64,000 nt of DNA from positions 10,772,501 through 10,836,500 of the forward strand of contig JAILWY010000006.1 in the NCBI GenBank assembly GCA_022113835.1. The letters run 5' to 3'. Shown here in pieces: positions 23,139 to 34,703 of this stretch; positions within the stretch are counted from its first letter, which is position 1; the number at the start of each line of letters is the position of its first letter. The DNA is from Atopsyche davidsoni (lineage: Eukaryota; Arthropoda; Insecta; Trichoptera; Hydrobiosidae). The notes below the pieces were generated by a model. The model had not been told where the DNA came from. It saw only the letters and a program-made list of their open reading frames with translations, and did not search any database. Position numbers and translations under genes: made by a program.

Positions 23139-23971
23139 ATGGCTTTCAAGGTACGAGCCCCGGAAAGAAGTCGCACCTGTAGAGTGTCGACTTGTAATCT
23201 AACTATTAAAAAATAAAAATTTGTGAGATTCTTGGCTTTTGAATGCATTGTGTAGTAAAATAAAGTAAATAATTAAAAAAAAATCATTTCTTTGAGTTCA
23301 AAATAAATTGAATTATTAATATAATATTATAATGTATTTTAAATTAAAATGTAAGCAAAATTAATGTGTTTGTGCTCAAATTTTAGATTGTCGCCCTCCT
23401 CGCCTTCGTGGCTGCTGCCAACGCCGGCATCATTGCCGAGCCCGCCTACCACCATGGCTACGCCGCCCCTCTGGCCTACGCCGCCCCTGTCGCCAAGTAC
23501 GCCGCTCCTCTCGCCTACGCCGCCCCCGTCGCCAAGTACGCTGCCGTCGATGAGTACGACTCTCATCCCCAGTACAACTTCGCCTACGACATCCAGGACG
23601 GTCTGACCGGAGACTCCAAGAGCCAGCACGAGAGCCGCGACGGAGACGTCGTCCATGGATCTTACTCTCTGGTTGATGCTGATGGTTACAAGCGCACCGT
23701 CGAGTACACCGCCGATGACCACAACGGATTCAACGCCGTCGTCCACCGTGAGCCCCTTGGACATGTCGCCAAGGTAGTCGCCCCCGTGGCCTACGCCGCC
23801 CCCGTCCACCACGTCGCCAAGGTCGTCGCCCCCGTCGCCTATGCCGCCCCTGCTCACTATGCCGCCCCCGCCCACTACGCCGCCCCTGTCCACCATGTCG
23901 CCAAGGTCGTCGCCCCCGTGGCTTATGCCGCCCCCGCCCACTATGCTGCTCCTTCTTACTACCATCATTAA
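23139..23971 (+). CDS. RR-2 cuticular protein (CPR family), close paralogue of the gene at 30754
   Basis: Exon 1 is 23139-23150 (MAFK, donor GTACGA). Exon 2 is 23387-23971 after AATTTTAG; the intron is 236 bp and phase 0, the shortest here. Protein 198 residues: signal peptide [17 protein letters not shown], a short AAPVAKY arm, an RR-2 domain at about 60-126 ([44 protein letters not shown]), and a C-terminal arm mixing [10 protein letters not shown] and AHYAAP units, ending SYYHH. Signal peptide, domain and most of the arms match the gene at 30754-31958, which has extra [12 protein letters not shown] repeats. Exon 2 starts with Ile where the others have Phe or Leu. AATAAA is at 24001-24006. 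Confidence 0.94.
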
Positions 23972-24009
23972 ATTGACTGACATGCTCGCTCTACGTATCA
24001 AATAAATTA

Positions 24010-26260
24010 TTGAAATCCACTTACAATTTTCATTTACCATCTCCTCTATTTTATAATATTACCAAAAAAACCAATGATTTTTTTTACAAAAAAATTATTT
24101 TTTGATCTAAGAGTTTCTGAACAATTTGAAAACTACAGCAACTACTCGTAATTGTACCCACCGATTAAGGAAATCATTGGCGTACTTGACCGACGCCAAT
24201 TCACATCTAGCCCATAATAGACCCTTAAATATCATATGAATAAATTCTTACTACAATCTATTTGTTATACTTAAAATGTCTGACGACCATTTGAATATCA
24301 CATATAGAATTTTTGTAGTTTTATAAGTAGTATATATTTTTTACGAGTGATTTAAAAATGTTATCAATAAGCGTCTTCTATTTAAACATAATTTTTATTT
24401 TATTTAAGAACATTGTAGTTTAATAAAGCCAGCGTAAAAGTTGGTGCGAAACCGGTCTCCAATAAAATGAATCATGTGGAAAACCACAAAATTTTACATA
24501 TTAAAATGGAATTCCAGCAAGTACTCTATGTCAAAAATCTTTTATACTGAGAACATTTATTATTATTAAAGGTGTAGTTATTAGATGTCTTATTAAATAC
24601 CAATGAAGATAATCTAATATTTTTTAGTTTTTATAAAAATATCTTTTGTACGATTTTGTATCATCAAAAATTATGAATTCAATTCAACTTAAAGTTTAAG
24701 AATATATTTTCATGCGAGTCCTTTTCTGAATTGCTAATGTAAAAATATATTAACACAGTACGTGTAAAAGTTTGGATTTGGCGATGATTTTAAAATAACT
24801 AGTATATTTTCAATGTTAGTTGCTAAATAAAAAAATTGTAGAATGTTCTCGAACATTTTTTGTCGCAACAAATGACAGACAGCTGACATTGTCACTACTT
24901 CTTATATAATGCCTTCCTTTCAGGGCTGCTCCACAAAAGTAGAGCGAGATGATGAAAACTAAACAAATTGCTTGTGTAAAAAGTTTATTTAGATTACTAC
25001 AAAGAGATATAAACCCAAAGTTAACACCCAGAGAGCCTTACACAAGTAATGGTTTAATTATTTTTTTGCTTTAGATTCATATACGTGAGTTAATTGGATA
25101 TTGTTATGTTTTGTCACGGTTTTATATACCGCGGGCTGCAATAAAGATTATCGTTTAATATGAAATACCATCAACGCATGGGTGTATAAAAACCCATAAT
25201 ATCGACACCTCTAGCATACAATATGTGTCTACAGATATTATTTCGTTCCCAATAAAGTAATAAATATAAATTTTATACGTATTTTATTGAACTAAAGACG
25301 CTATTAATATGATGAAAATCTAAATTGCAGTTTATGCTTCATAATCCTAAAAATAATAAAATCTAATTGTTTTGAAATAGCATTTTTTATTATTATGTGC
25401 TCCATCCGGTAAATGAATATGAAGCTTTGTGATTAATAAACAAGTTAATCATTTGGCCATGCAACAGTTCTTATAATTTTACGTTTACTTACCACCTTAT
25501 TTATATTGAATATTATAATAATTGGTTTAAAAAATATAAATTTTTTATACATAATTTATTATTTTTGAAATACAATTTTAAATGTGTAAACACAGCGACA
25601 AAGAAGCCGATTTAACTTCAAATAAATAAATATTACAAAAGAGCATATAAACTTTTTGGCACTTTCTTAAATAAAAAAATAGATTCAAATCATAAGAGAT
25701 TTGAATCGATGAGTTTTTAATTAAATAGCTTACATTCTGTTTTCAGAGAGAAAATTGATTTTTTTATTTGAATAGTATACTCGTACTATCAAATAATCCT
25801 TAAAACAACCTTCTCCGCTCCTTGGTGTGATTCCACTCCATTTTATGGTATAAATTAATGTTTTGAATTACTTATTAATTTAAAGTTATTAACTTACCTT
25901 ATTTCACTCGTATGGGTGATTCGTGACAACTTGAGAATGTCGTAATACATGAAATTAAAAATGGATTAAGAATTGCTTAAAACTTGATCAGTAACAACTT
26001 AACTATTTATTCATTACTTTCAAAAATTAATCTATGTCATTTTTGATTAATTGAATACCTAATTTGAATTTTTTTTTCTTAATTTTCTTGTGTCGGTATA
26101 TAGAAGGTTAACGATGATATCGTAAAAAATGCTCAATTTTAACAGATTATCAATATTGGATAAGACATATTAAAGACGTATTATAATAGTGAAATATTAT
26201 AACAAAGCTTATAAGTGTACCTTAGGACACGTTTTTAAATGAAAGAAAGTTTTTTTGGTT
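24010..26260. other. Intergenic region
   Basis: AT-rich. It contains a half hammerhead-like motif at 24441-24457 followed by a repeat end shared with 57300 and 42125, and a 10-bp-arm hairpin at about 25683-25708 (GATTCAAATC / GATTTGAATC). No gene seen. Confidence 0.4.
24430..24545 (+). repeat. Fragment of the ACCGGT hammerhead-like repeat family
   Basis: GTTGGTGC, GAA (24448-24450), the self-complementary ACCGGT (24451-24456) and C: the 3' half of the motif seen complete at 42191-42227. About 50 bp later comes the family end with GGAATTCCAGCAAGTACTC, also present at 57300, 42125 and inside the hAT copy at 34164. Confidence 0.5.
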
Positions 26261-26324
26261 TAAAATTTAATGCAGATTATAATAAATATGTATATACAAC
26301 TATGCTATTTAGGTATGTCTTGAT

Positions 26325-28693
26325 CTAGTGGTAGTGGGCGGGGGCTGCGTAGTGGGCAGGGGCGGCGTAGTGGGCGGGGGCGGCGTAGTGAGCAGGGGCG
26401 GCGTAGTGGGCAGGGGCGGCGTAGGCTACTTTGGCTACAGGGGCAGCATAGGCCAGGGGGGCAGCATACTTGGGAGCGTACGCCACTGGAGCGAGAACTT
26501 TGGCGATGGGGGCAGCATATGCCACAGGAGCGGCGACCTTCACAGCATGGCCGAGGGGCTCACGACGGACAACAGCGTTGAACCCATTATGGGGGTCAGC
26601 AGTGTAGTCAACGGTGCGCTTGTAGCCATCAGCGTCTACGAGGGAGTAGGATCCGTGGACGACGTCTCCTTCACGGCTCTCGTGCTGGCTCTTGGAGTCT
26701 CCAGTCAAACCGTCCTGGACATCATACGCGAACTGATAGTGAGGGTTGGGGTCGTAATCTTCGACGGCATGAGCGTACTTGGCGACAGGGGCGGCATAGG
26801 CCAAGGGGGCGGCGTACTTGGCCACGGGGGCAGCGTAGCTCAAGGGGGCGGCATAACCATGGTGGTACCCGGGCTGGGCGACGACCACAGCGTTTGCGAC
26901 GGCCACGAGGGCAGAAAAGACGATGAACTGAAACAGACGATAATTAAATATAAAATATAATATAACTCTCAGAAATTCGAGATTCACAGATTCGAGAACG
27001 CACATCCCCAAGCTTACATGGTACTTAGCGAGATTTTTTATACAATCATATCCTATAAGTGAACCAACTTCTGAGAGTTTCTTTAATCATTTTTCAATAT
27101 TTTAAAAAATGTACTTTATTAAATCAATCAATAACACCTGTATAGGCAAAATCGTACTTACTGTGAGACGGTCTTCACAAAAATCAATAATATGTAAATT
27201 AACTATTTTCAAAATTTAATCACATAGAATAATTTTTTTAATTTTAAGAAAACCATTTAATATAGGATTTATTAATAATTTGATGCTATGAAAATCTACA
27301 ACCACTAATCTAAAATTACAAATTCTTTAGTAATTATAGACAACAACGACAATAAATTGAAAAATCAAATATCAATATGCATGTTAGATAATTTTTTTAA
27401 TTAAATAAAATTGTTATTTATTTTATATAATACCTAGTGTTTAATTTTTGAATTGGTTCCGGCATTTATAATTCAAAATGTCAGAATAAAAATTGAATAC
27501 AAAAAATATTCTATGTCAAGGTATTTCTTTATTCAAGGATATATGTAATTATTGATAATAAGTAAACTATTATTATATTCGTTATGAAAAATTAGAGTTA
27601 TTTCTAAATAAATTGAATTTTAATTTATTATAAACATTGTGAGAAAATAATGCAAAAACGAATTATTTACAGATTTTTTTTGTAAAACACGTTATTTGAA
27701 GGATTATTTTTTTAAACCGAACTAGTAGATCATATTACAGTTTTCACGCGCTAGAAATTATTCACATCTTATAAAGACCACTGTATGTTAAATTTTCATA
27801 GTTTTACGATATATAGATAACACTTTTAGTTTTAAAATAAAAATATACCCACTAAGGGCTCTTCAAAATATCACATATTCAAAATCAGCTAGCATATATT
27901 AAGGTTAAAAAATGGTTTTGTAAAATAGCTCTCTTACATTTAAATGAATTACACGAAAAAAATTGATTAACACTCAAAATGATATAAAGGCAAGGCATAG
28001 ATGGGATATAAATGGCAAAAATACAGAGTCGCGATAGCCTTGGAGGTGTGGATCCGAATTCCATCTATGCAATATTTTTTACAATATATTCTATATGCAA
28101 GTTGTTTTACGTGTGAATAGATAATATATTAAATAAATTGGTTAGGCTAAGTCAGGATAGAAAAGATCATGTTTAGACTAGATTGGGCTCATTGCACCAT
28201 GCAGTACGCAAATATTATTATAAATTTAACTCGGAAGTTAGAGATTACTGCGCGAACCACGAAGGTTAGTGTCTTATCACAACGTCTTATCAAAATGTTA
28301 AAAAAATATTTTTAAAACGGTCAAAAGACCACTACACAAAGTAATTATATTTTTGCGTTATAAGAAGAAGTAGAAGACGCTATTGTCTAATTACGGCCCG
28401 TTTGCATCGATTTCGCTCCAAAGCTGCATTTTAAAACCGTTTCGTGCTCACTGCGTTTTCACAAAATTTAAAACTAAGACTATTCAAGCAATGAATTCAC
28501 AGTAACCGTACACAAAACCAGATTGGTTTTGTCGTAAATAGGGTTTGCAAAGTAAAACTACTCTCGTTATCCCTCACTTCTTCCATTCGAGCACTTGTAA
28601 CCATATCAAAAAGTCGGTTCGTTTTTCTATCAACAAAGTCGTGTATAAGGTAGCGTTAGAGGGCTTGAAAAGAATCCGTACCTTGAACGCCAT
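26325..28693 (-). CDS. RR-2 cuticular protein (CPR family) with C-terminal AHYAAP repeats
   Basis: Exon 1 is 28682-28693 (MAFK, donor GTACGG). Exon 2 is 26325-26927 after GTTTCAG; the intron is 1754 bp, the longest here, and phase 0. Protein 204 residues: signal peptide [17 protein letters not shown], an [13 protein letters not shown] arm, an RR-2 domain at about 61-128 ([53 protein letters not shown], then RREP where the others have HREP), and a C-terminal arm with AYAPKYAAP then five AHYAAP-type units (18-bp tandem repeat at about 26328-26420) ending HYH. The polyadenylation signal is the variant ATTAAA (minus strand, 26266-26271). Exon pairing rests on shared structure and the absence of another exon between them. 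Confidence 0.9.
28023..28075 (+). repeat. tRNA-derived SINE fragment
   Basis: GTCGCGATAGCC then a B-box-like GGATCCGAATTCC. The same arrangement occurs at 44270-44315 (GTCGCGATAGTC, GGTTCGAATAA). It sits in the long intron of the RR-2 gene at 26325-28693. The 5' half is unclear. Confidence 0.4.
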
Positions 28694-28716
28694 TGCAGGT
28701 CTCAGAGAAGGTTCCC

Positions 28717-28752
28717 GATTGATCCAGTTGCCGGCAGTGTTGGGTATTTATA
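28717..28752 (-). promoter_or_regulatory. Core promoter of the RR-2 gene at 26325-28693
   Basis: TATAAATA on the minus strand (28745-28752) and TCAATC with its A at 28720, 32 bp downstream. 5' UTR about 27 nt. Confidence 0.75.
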
Positions 28753-30710
28753 CTCGCTGCTTGCAACATCCGACACCGGCTGTACCTTAATCACTTACAG
28801 TTGACATTGCCTCTACTTTCCTCGGCAGGGCTGTGCTAGACGGAGCCGCCGCCTTGCGTAAACCTTAATATAAATCAACCAGAGTTAAACTGCTGATCCA
28901 AGCCAAAGCTTAGCGCTGTTTTTTTTTATCACGATTAATCGAGTCGTTTTGTTGTTAATTGAGATTTTTATTTGTATTGCATGACTCGGGAGAATTTGAA
29001 TTAACATGTAGATTGCATTATTGTGACTTAATATGTTTTGATATTATATAAAGCATTGGCGCATGTCGATATTGAAATCTGAAAATCCAGTGTAATGATC
29101 TGAGTCTTAAGTATTTAAGGTGGACTCAATAAGTTGAATGCGCAGGAAATTTTTTAAACTTATTAGAGCAAATAGAGAGAAAAAAAATTTTTAAATAAAA
29201 ATCTAAAATATTCTATTTTTTTTTTAACAATATGATAAAGTTATGCGGAAAAGATACGTAACAGTAGAAGATCACAATAAATTAGAAGACTTGTTTTTAT
29301 TGTATAAATTTTGATATAAATTTGACATTGTTTAAAACAGATCTATATTATTAAAAGTTATAAATGAGAATTCATGTAATAACCACTATTTTTACAAATA
29401 TTAATTTATTATATAGTTCTCTATTTATAAAATTAGAATTCACTATGTATGCTCTTATAAACCATATTTAATAATTAATATGTATGATTTTAAATTAAAA
29501 TAATCTAACACATTTTAATAAGTTAATACCTTTTATTTTAAGGATAAATAATATAACAGAAAGCAAAAAAAACCCTTCGAACCGTTTATTTAAAACGCAT
29601 TTGTAGATATTCTTTCTTTTATGATTTTTTATTAATGTTGTTAAAAAAAATTCCTAAAATATTGTGTTTTTTTTTAAATATGAAATAAATCTATATGTTT
29701 TACCTATACAGGTAAATAAATACACATGTTTTAAGCTCTGATACACCGGAAGTTTTTTTTTTTAATCGATAACCTTTTTAAATATTGTACAAAACTTAAA
29801 TTATTCAAATAATTTAAGAGAGATAAGTTTAATTTTATCATGTAATAAATTTTAAAATCTGTTTAAACAAGTACAAAATATTTTATATTTTTTAGAATTT
29901 ATTTTGAAAATTTCTTTTAAAATATAAGTTTTTAATCAAAAAATTATTGTTTCGGTGGTAATCGGTTAATATGATTGATTCAACATAGAATTGCGAAAAA
30001 ATATCGTGAAAACTTTTTAGACGATGTTATTCGTCGTTTCACACGCGGACCTATTATCTAAAAACAAGCTATGGACACATGTCTCATAAACAAACAAAAA
30101 AATATTTCAAAACACGCTTATTTAATTTACAGTAATTAAGCCAAATACATTGAATACGTTCAAACGAACGTTACCGATTAATACCTAATTAATTTTTGTC
30201 CAATCAAATAAAACGGTTTTTTAGAACATTAAAGCCTTTATATGGATAGGCCGGCCAGTGTCCGAGGCGGTCCATATGGCCTGCGCGACACAATCGCCAC
30301 TTAATTGATATTTGTAAATCAGCAGTTATTTCACCATGTATATTTTTGCAAGAGAAATATTTCAGGGATTATACATTTATATGAACGCGAGAATATAGGA
30401 AATTTCACAACCTAAACGCTGAAGCGGGGAAATTACTTAACAGACACGATTGGTTTTATGGTTCAACATTTCAAATGCGGTGCAGTCCTGAAAAGGTGTG
30501 TGAAAAAGTATTGACACGTGAATAGAACTATTATTATACTCACGGTATTTTGATTTGTTTCAATTGTGAATATTTATAATGTCTGAAATAGACATTTCTG
30601 TGTTGAATTGAAGTTTCAAAATATCGTGTGAGTTTCAGCGAGGTAAAATTGAAAATTCACGCTTTTGGTCCGGGATGAGATATACAATAAAAGAGTTTGA
30701 TGGTTTTTAA
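28753..30710. other. Intergenic region
   Basis: Short GC-richer promoter-proximal stretch to about 28860, then very AT-rich sequence with homopolymer runs. No gene, RNA or repeat recognised. Confidence 0.45.
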
Positions 30711-30753
30711 TAATTTATTGCTTCTTAAAATTAATTTTGACGGTAGTCAGTTT

Positions 30754-31958
30754 TTAATGGTGGTAGTAGGCGGGGGCGGCGGCAGCATAGGCGACCTTGG
30801 CCACGGGGGCAGCGTAGTGGGCGGGGGCGGCATAGTGGGCAGGGGCGGCGTAGTGAGCGGGGGCGGCGTAGGCGACGGGGGCGACGACCTTGGCGACGTG
30901 GTGGACGGGGGCGGCGTAGGCCACGGGGGCGACGACCTTGGCAACATGTCCAAGGGGCTCACGGTGGACGACGGCGTTGAATCCGTTGTGATCATCGGCG
31001 GTGTACTCGACGGTGCGCTTGTATCCATCAGCATCCACGAGGGAGTAGGATCCGTGGACGACGTCTCCGTCGCGGCTCTCGTGCTGGCTCTTGGAGTCTC
31101 CGGTCAGACCGTCCTGGATGTCGTAGGCGAAGTTGTACTGGGGATGAGAGTCGTACTCATCGACGGCAGCGTACTTGGCGACGGGGGCGGCGTAGGCGAG
31201 AGGAGCGGCGTACTTGGCGACAGGGGCGGCGTAGGCCAGAGGAGCAGCGTACTTGGCAATGGGGGCGGCATAGGCGATAGGGGCGGCGATCTTAGCTACA
31301 GGGGCGGCGTAGGCCAGAGGGGCGGCGTAGCCATGGTGGTAGGCGGGCTCGGCGATGATGCCAGCGTTGGCAGCGGCCACGAAGGCGAGGAGAGCGACGA
31401 ACTGCAATTATAGGCAATATTTATCTGTGTCATCATCAACTTTAGCTTCCTGAAATACTTGAAACGATAAATACATAACAAAGTAATGATAAGGATAGTT
31501 GCTGATATCAACAAGTGAGACAGTCAATTGTGATTATAATGCCGTAAAATTAATAACGCTTTGAGTTATCGTAATGCACGAAATTATAAAAATTTTCTCT
31601 TAAGTTTTGATGGTGTTCAAACTACTTTCCAATATTTTTTTATCAATTGTAGAAAGTAAATCTACAAAATGTTTTTTTTATAAAACGCTCAAATTTAATA
31701 ACTTTGGGTTTTGCAACAAAGTATTAAAAAAAATTATTAGCCATTAAATTTTGTTTCACAACAATTATATATGAGTCGCACATAACGCTTAAAATTGTCA
31801 AGTAAATTTAAGCAGAAATATATTTTTGATATTTTTATAGTAATTGCTTGCACAAACACTATGCAGAATAACACTGTGCAAAAATCATTTCGTTGGCAAC
31901 GAATAGATGAATTATCCTATAAAAGCTTACGGGATGTAATTCGTACCTTGAATGCCAT
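30754..31958 (-). CDS. RR-2 cuticular protein (CPR family), close paralogue of the gene at 23139
   Basis: Exon 1 is 31947-31958 (MAFK, donor GTACGA). Exon 2 is 30754-31401 after AATTGCAG; the intron is 545 bp and phase 0. Protein 219 residues: signal peptide [17 protein letters not shown], an N-terminal arm with four to five AAPxAKY/AAPLAY units, an RR-2 domain at about 86-153 ([10 protein letters not shown] to HREP) with the same residues as in the gene at 23139, and a C-terminal arm with [10 protein letters not shown] and AHYAAP units ending AYYHH. Compared with its paralogue it has about two more repeat units before the domain and a different tail. AATAAA is on the minus strand at 30714-30719. 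The promoter is embedded in a GC-rich block reaching to about 32200. Confidence 0.94.
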
Positions 31959-31991
31959 TGCGAGTTGATTCTTCGAACAAAGGTAGATACC

Positions 31992-32028
31992 GAATGATGG
32001 TGTTTGCTGGCAGGACCCGCTATTTATA
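31992..32028 (-). promoter_or_regulatory. Core promoter of the RR-2 gene at 30754-31958
   Basis: TATAAATA on the minus strand (32021-32028) and TCATTC with its A at 31995, 33 bp downstream. Base order between the two matches the promoter at 23070-23106. 5' UTR about 37 nt. The upstream flank (about 32030-32200) is the most GC-rich intergenic DNA near any gene here. Confidence 0.78.
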
Positions 32029-32315
32029 CTCCTCGCCCAAACTTGACCGCCCGCCTGAGCAGCGCCGCAGCCTCCGAGCACTTTCTGCACAAGGTCGCGC
32101 GCCACTTCCCCAGCCCCGCGCTGGCTCGGCCCCGAGGCCCAGAGGTCGCGGGTCACGCTTGTCCCCCCTCAGGCCTAGGGTTGTCTGCACTTTGTTACAT
32201 AAGACCACGCTAATTGTGGGCACGGTTTTTTTATTAGGTTTGGGGAAATATACAATTTGGGGAAACTTTCCAAACTAGTCAATCGAAATTGTGCTATATA
32301 TGGGAGTGACTGAAG

Positions 32316-32705
32316 CTACACCTCCTGGTTTATCTTCTTTATGGTTCCGATGACACACTTCAAGAAACCATCCAGTGACTTCATCAACTGTGGGTGTCTC
32401 GCCACTGACTTCAGGTCATCCAGGCATAGGCCCTCCAGTTCGTGTCTCTAAAGGCCAAAGATGGGGCATGAACCCACAAGGTGGATAACTGTTTGTGGAG
32501 TAATATCATGACAAGGGCATGTGTCGTCGCTCGTCAAGTGGAGATAACTTCTCATCCCTCCATGACCCGTTAGAAGCTGGGTTGATTCAAAGCTAATCCC
32601 GCAGGTATTCCTGTATATAGCGGCGTCCGTAACAGAATTAAAGAACATCTTTGTTACGTTCTCTTGCGGAGAGCTTTTTTTACACATACTGAAATTTATT
32701 CGCAC
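32316..32705 (-). pseudogene. 3' relic of a non-LTR retrotransposon ORF2
   Basis: The minus-strand frame reads through with one TAG (32448-32450). The part before it contains LLTGHGGMRSYLH, then a Cys-rich segment DDTCPCHD, HLVGSCP. This is the C-terminal pattern of insect LINE-type polyproteins (TGHG..R.YLHRF...CPCG...H.L..CP), after the RNase H region. After the stop the same frame continues about 43 codons to TAG at 32316-32318. The element is 5'-truncated and begins about 290 bp upstream of the TATA box at 32028. No poly(A) tail or target duplication was identified. Confidence 0.65.
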
Positions 32706-32709
32706 AATA

Positions 32710-34155
32710 ACAAATATTTTACGAATGCAGTATAAAAGTATAATAGGTCTCTTTTTTTTTTAAAATGAAAGTTATTAGTGGGTGTTTTTTTTCACGACTG
32801 ATACAAAAATAAATTATGTTAAATATACATAATATATTAAACTAATAATATCATTTAACTTATAAGATAAACTTTTAACAACAGAGTAGTTAAATAATGC
32901 TTTGAATTGGGTGCTAGAAAGAGTTTGTTTTATTACAAAACATAATTTCACAAGCTGACGCCTTTGGTTGCATAATGTAGCAATGAAACTTTTGGTTACC
33001 AGTGCAAAATTATAGCTCTGGCATAATTTAAAAAAAAAACACTACAGTAAAAATTCTTCATATGAAATAATATTTTTAAAGTTTTAAACATAAAGAGAAA
33101 TTAAGATTTAGAATTATATATTATTACAATATATTTTTATGGTTAACTATGAGGAAGAAGATATAAAGAAGTTTTGACAGTAGTTATTGTTAAACATACT
33201 TTCACGGATGTAAAGCCTTGTTAGGTTTTGATTTCCGAAATTTTTGCTCTGATAGTGCATATTTTAAGGAGTCGGGTAAGTAATAAAAACACGTCGCGGC
33301 TTAACGTACAAAAATGAAGTCATCTTGAAAAGTTTTATAAAATTTTAATGGGATAAAGTGAACGTTACGAAAATTAATTTGTAACATGTAATCATACACA
33401 GCAATTTACCTGAAGTACAAAAAAATGAAGGTTATAAATCAATTCCGGCTAGAACAATTATAGTTCTTTACAATGTGTTCGAAGTTCCCATGTTTAATTA
33501 CTCTTTCCCATACCAACCAAACTCGAGGTGATTCATTTAAACAAAATATTTAATCACACACCAGGTGTAATACCTTTTTGGTTGTAAAAAGGTACTTTAG
33601 TTTAGTAAATCATGTAAACATAAGCTTTTAAAAACTAGAAAAGTAAATATTAAGATTATCAATTATCAATGTTCCTACTTATATGTAAGTAAAGCAATGA
33701 ATATAATACAATAAAAACTTGAACATATTTATATTTTTATATATTATCTTGTTAGGATTTTTTTAGATCTTAAACCAATAAGTAAACGGACGCAATGTAA
33801 TAAATTAACTTTTTTATTTAAAGTGGAAGTCCAATATATTAAATTCCACTCTATCAAATTGATTAACGTTAAAAAATATAATAATTTCGCAATGTATTCA
33901 TATTTTTTCCCCAAACTTTCAGTTCATTCAATTCAAACCTGTTTCGGTTTTCATTCATGCAAAATATTCGTAGTCCTCAATTAGTTTCATCAATGGAAGC
34001 CACGAAGTCAGTGACGATTTTTTCCCGCTGACAGGTTTTTTACAGCTTCCGTCCCACCAGCAAGCGGGTCAGCTCGTCGGCTGGACCTCAGACGTCACTG
34101 TTTCTTACGTAACACAGTTGCTGCTGATGATAACAGAGACACTTGATGAGGATAA
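32710..34155. other. AT-rich intergenic region
   Basis: No gene, RNA or repeat recognised. Confidence 0.45.
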
Positions 34156-34163
34156 CCCTAGAC

Positions 34164-34695
34164 CAGAGGTTCCCAAAGTGGTCAATATCCACCCCCAGAG
34201 GTCGATTTCGCCCTACAAAGGGTCGATGACAGCGAAAAATAAAATTGGGGGTCCATGGGTAAATGGGGGTCTACGAGAGTGGATCCCATTTAAGCAGGTC
34301 ATCACCAAAATTTAGAAATTTCGTAAATGTCATAATGCACCGAACAGAGATTGTACCTATGTATTTTGTGACGAATCGAAGCCCTGAAGCGTAGAAGTAT
34401 TTTGTATGTTTTTAATTAATGTATTTTATTCTATTTAAGATATTAAAATGGAATTCCACCAAGTATTCTCTATCAAAAATTATGATTTTCTTAATGAACT
34501 TGTATTTTTACTTTTTCATTTTTAAACCCACTGTACAGAAAACCATATGAAAGTGAGTTGTTCTTTGTAAGATGTCAAAAATATGTTTGAAGTTGATGAA
34601 TTTGTAAAAATTCAATATTAGCAAGGCAGGGGGTCGACGAAAAACAGGAAAACTCGACAAGGGATCGACAGGACAAAATAGTTTAGGAAACTATG
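34164..34695. mobile_element. Non-autonomous hAT element, copy 2, with nested insertion
   Basis: A 532-bp element flanked by a perfect 8-bp duplication CCCTAGAC (34156-34163 and 34696-34703). The ends are CAGAGGTTCCCAAAGTGG and, reverse-complemented, CATAGTTTCCTAAACT. Left and right thirds align with the copy at 15387-15819. The middle, about 34395-34490, contains the GGAATTCCACCAAGTATTC end of the ACCGGT hammerhead-like repeat family, so one repeat has inserted in another. A tRNA-like A-box (GCGGCTCAGTGATC) lies just outside at about 34740. Confidence 0.8.
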
Positions 34696-34703
34696 CCCTA
34701 GAC

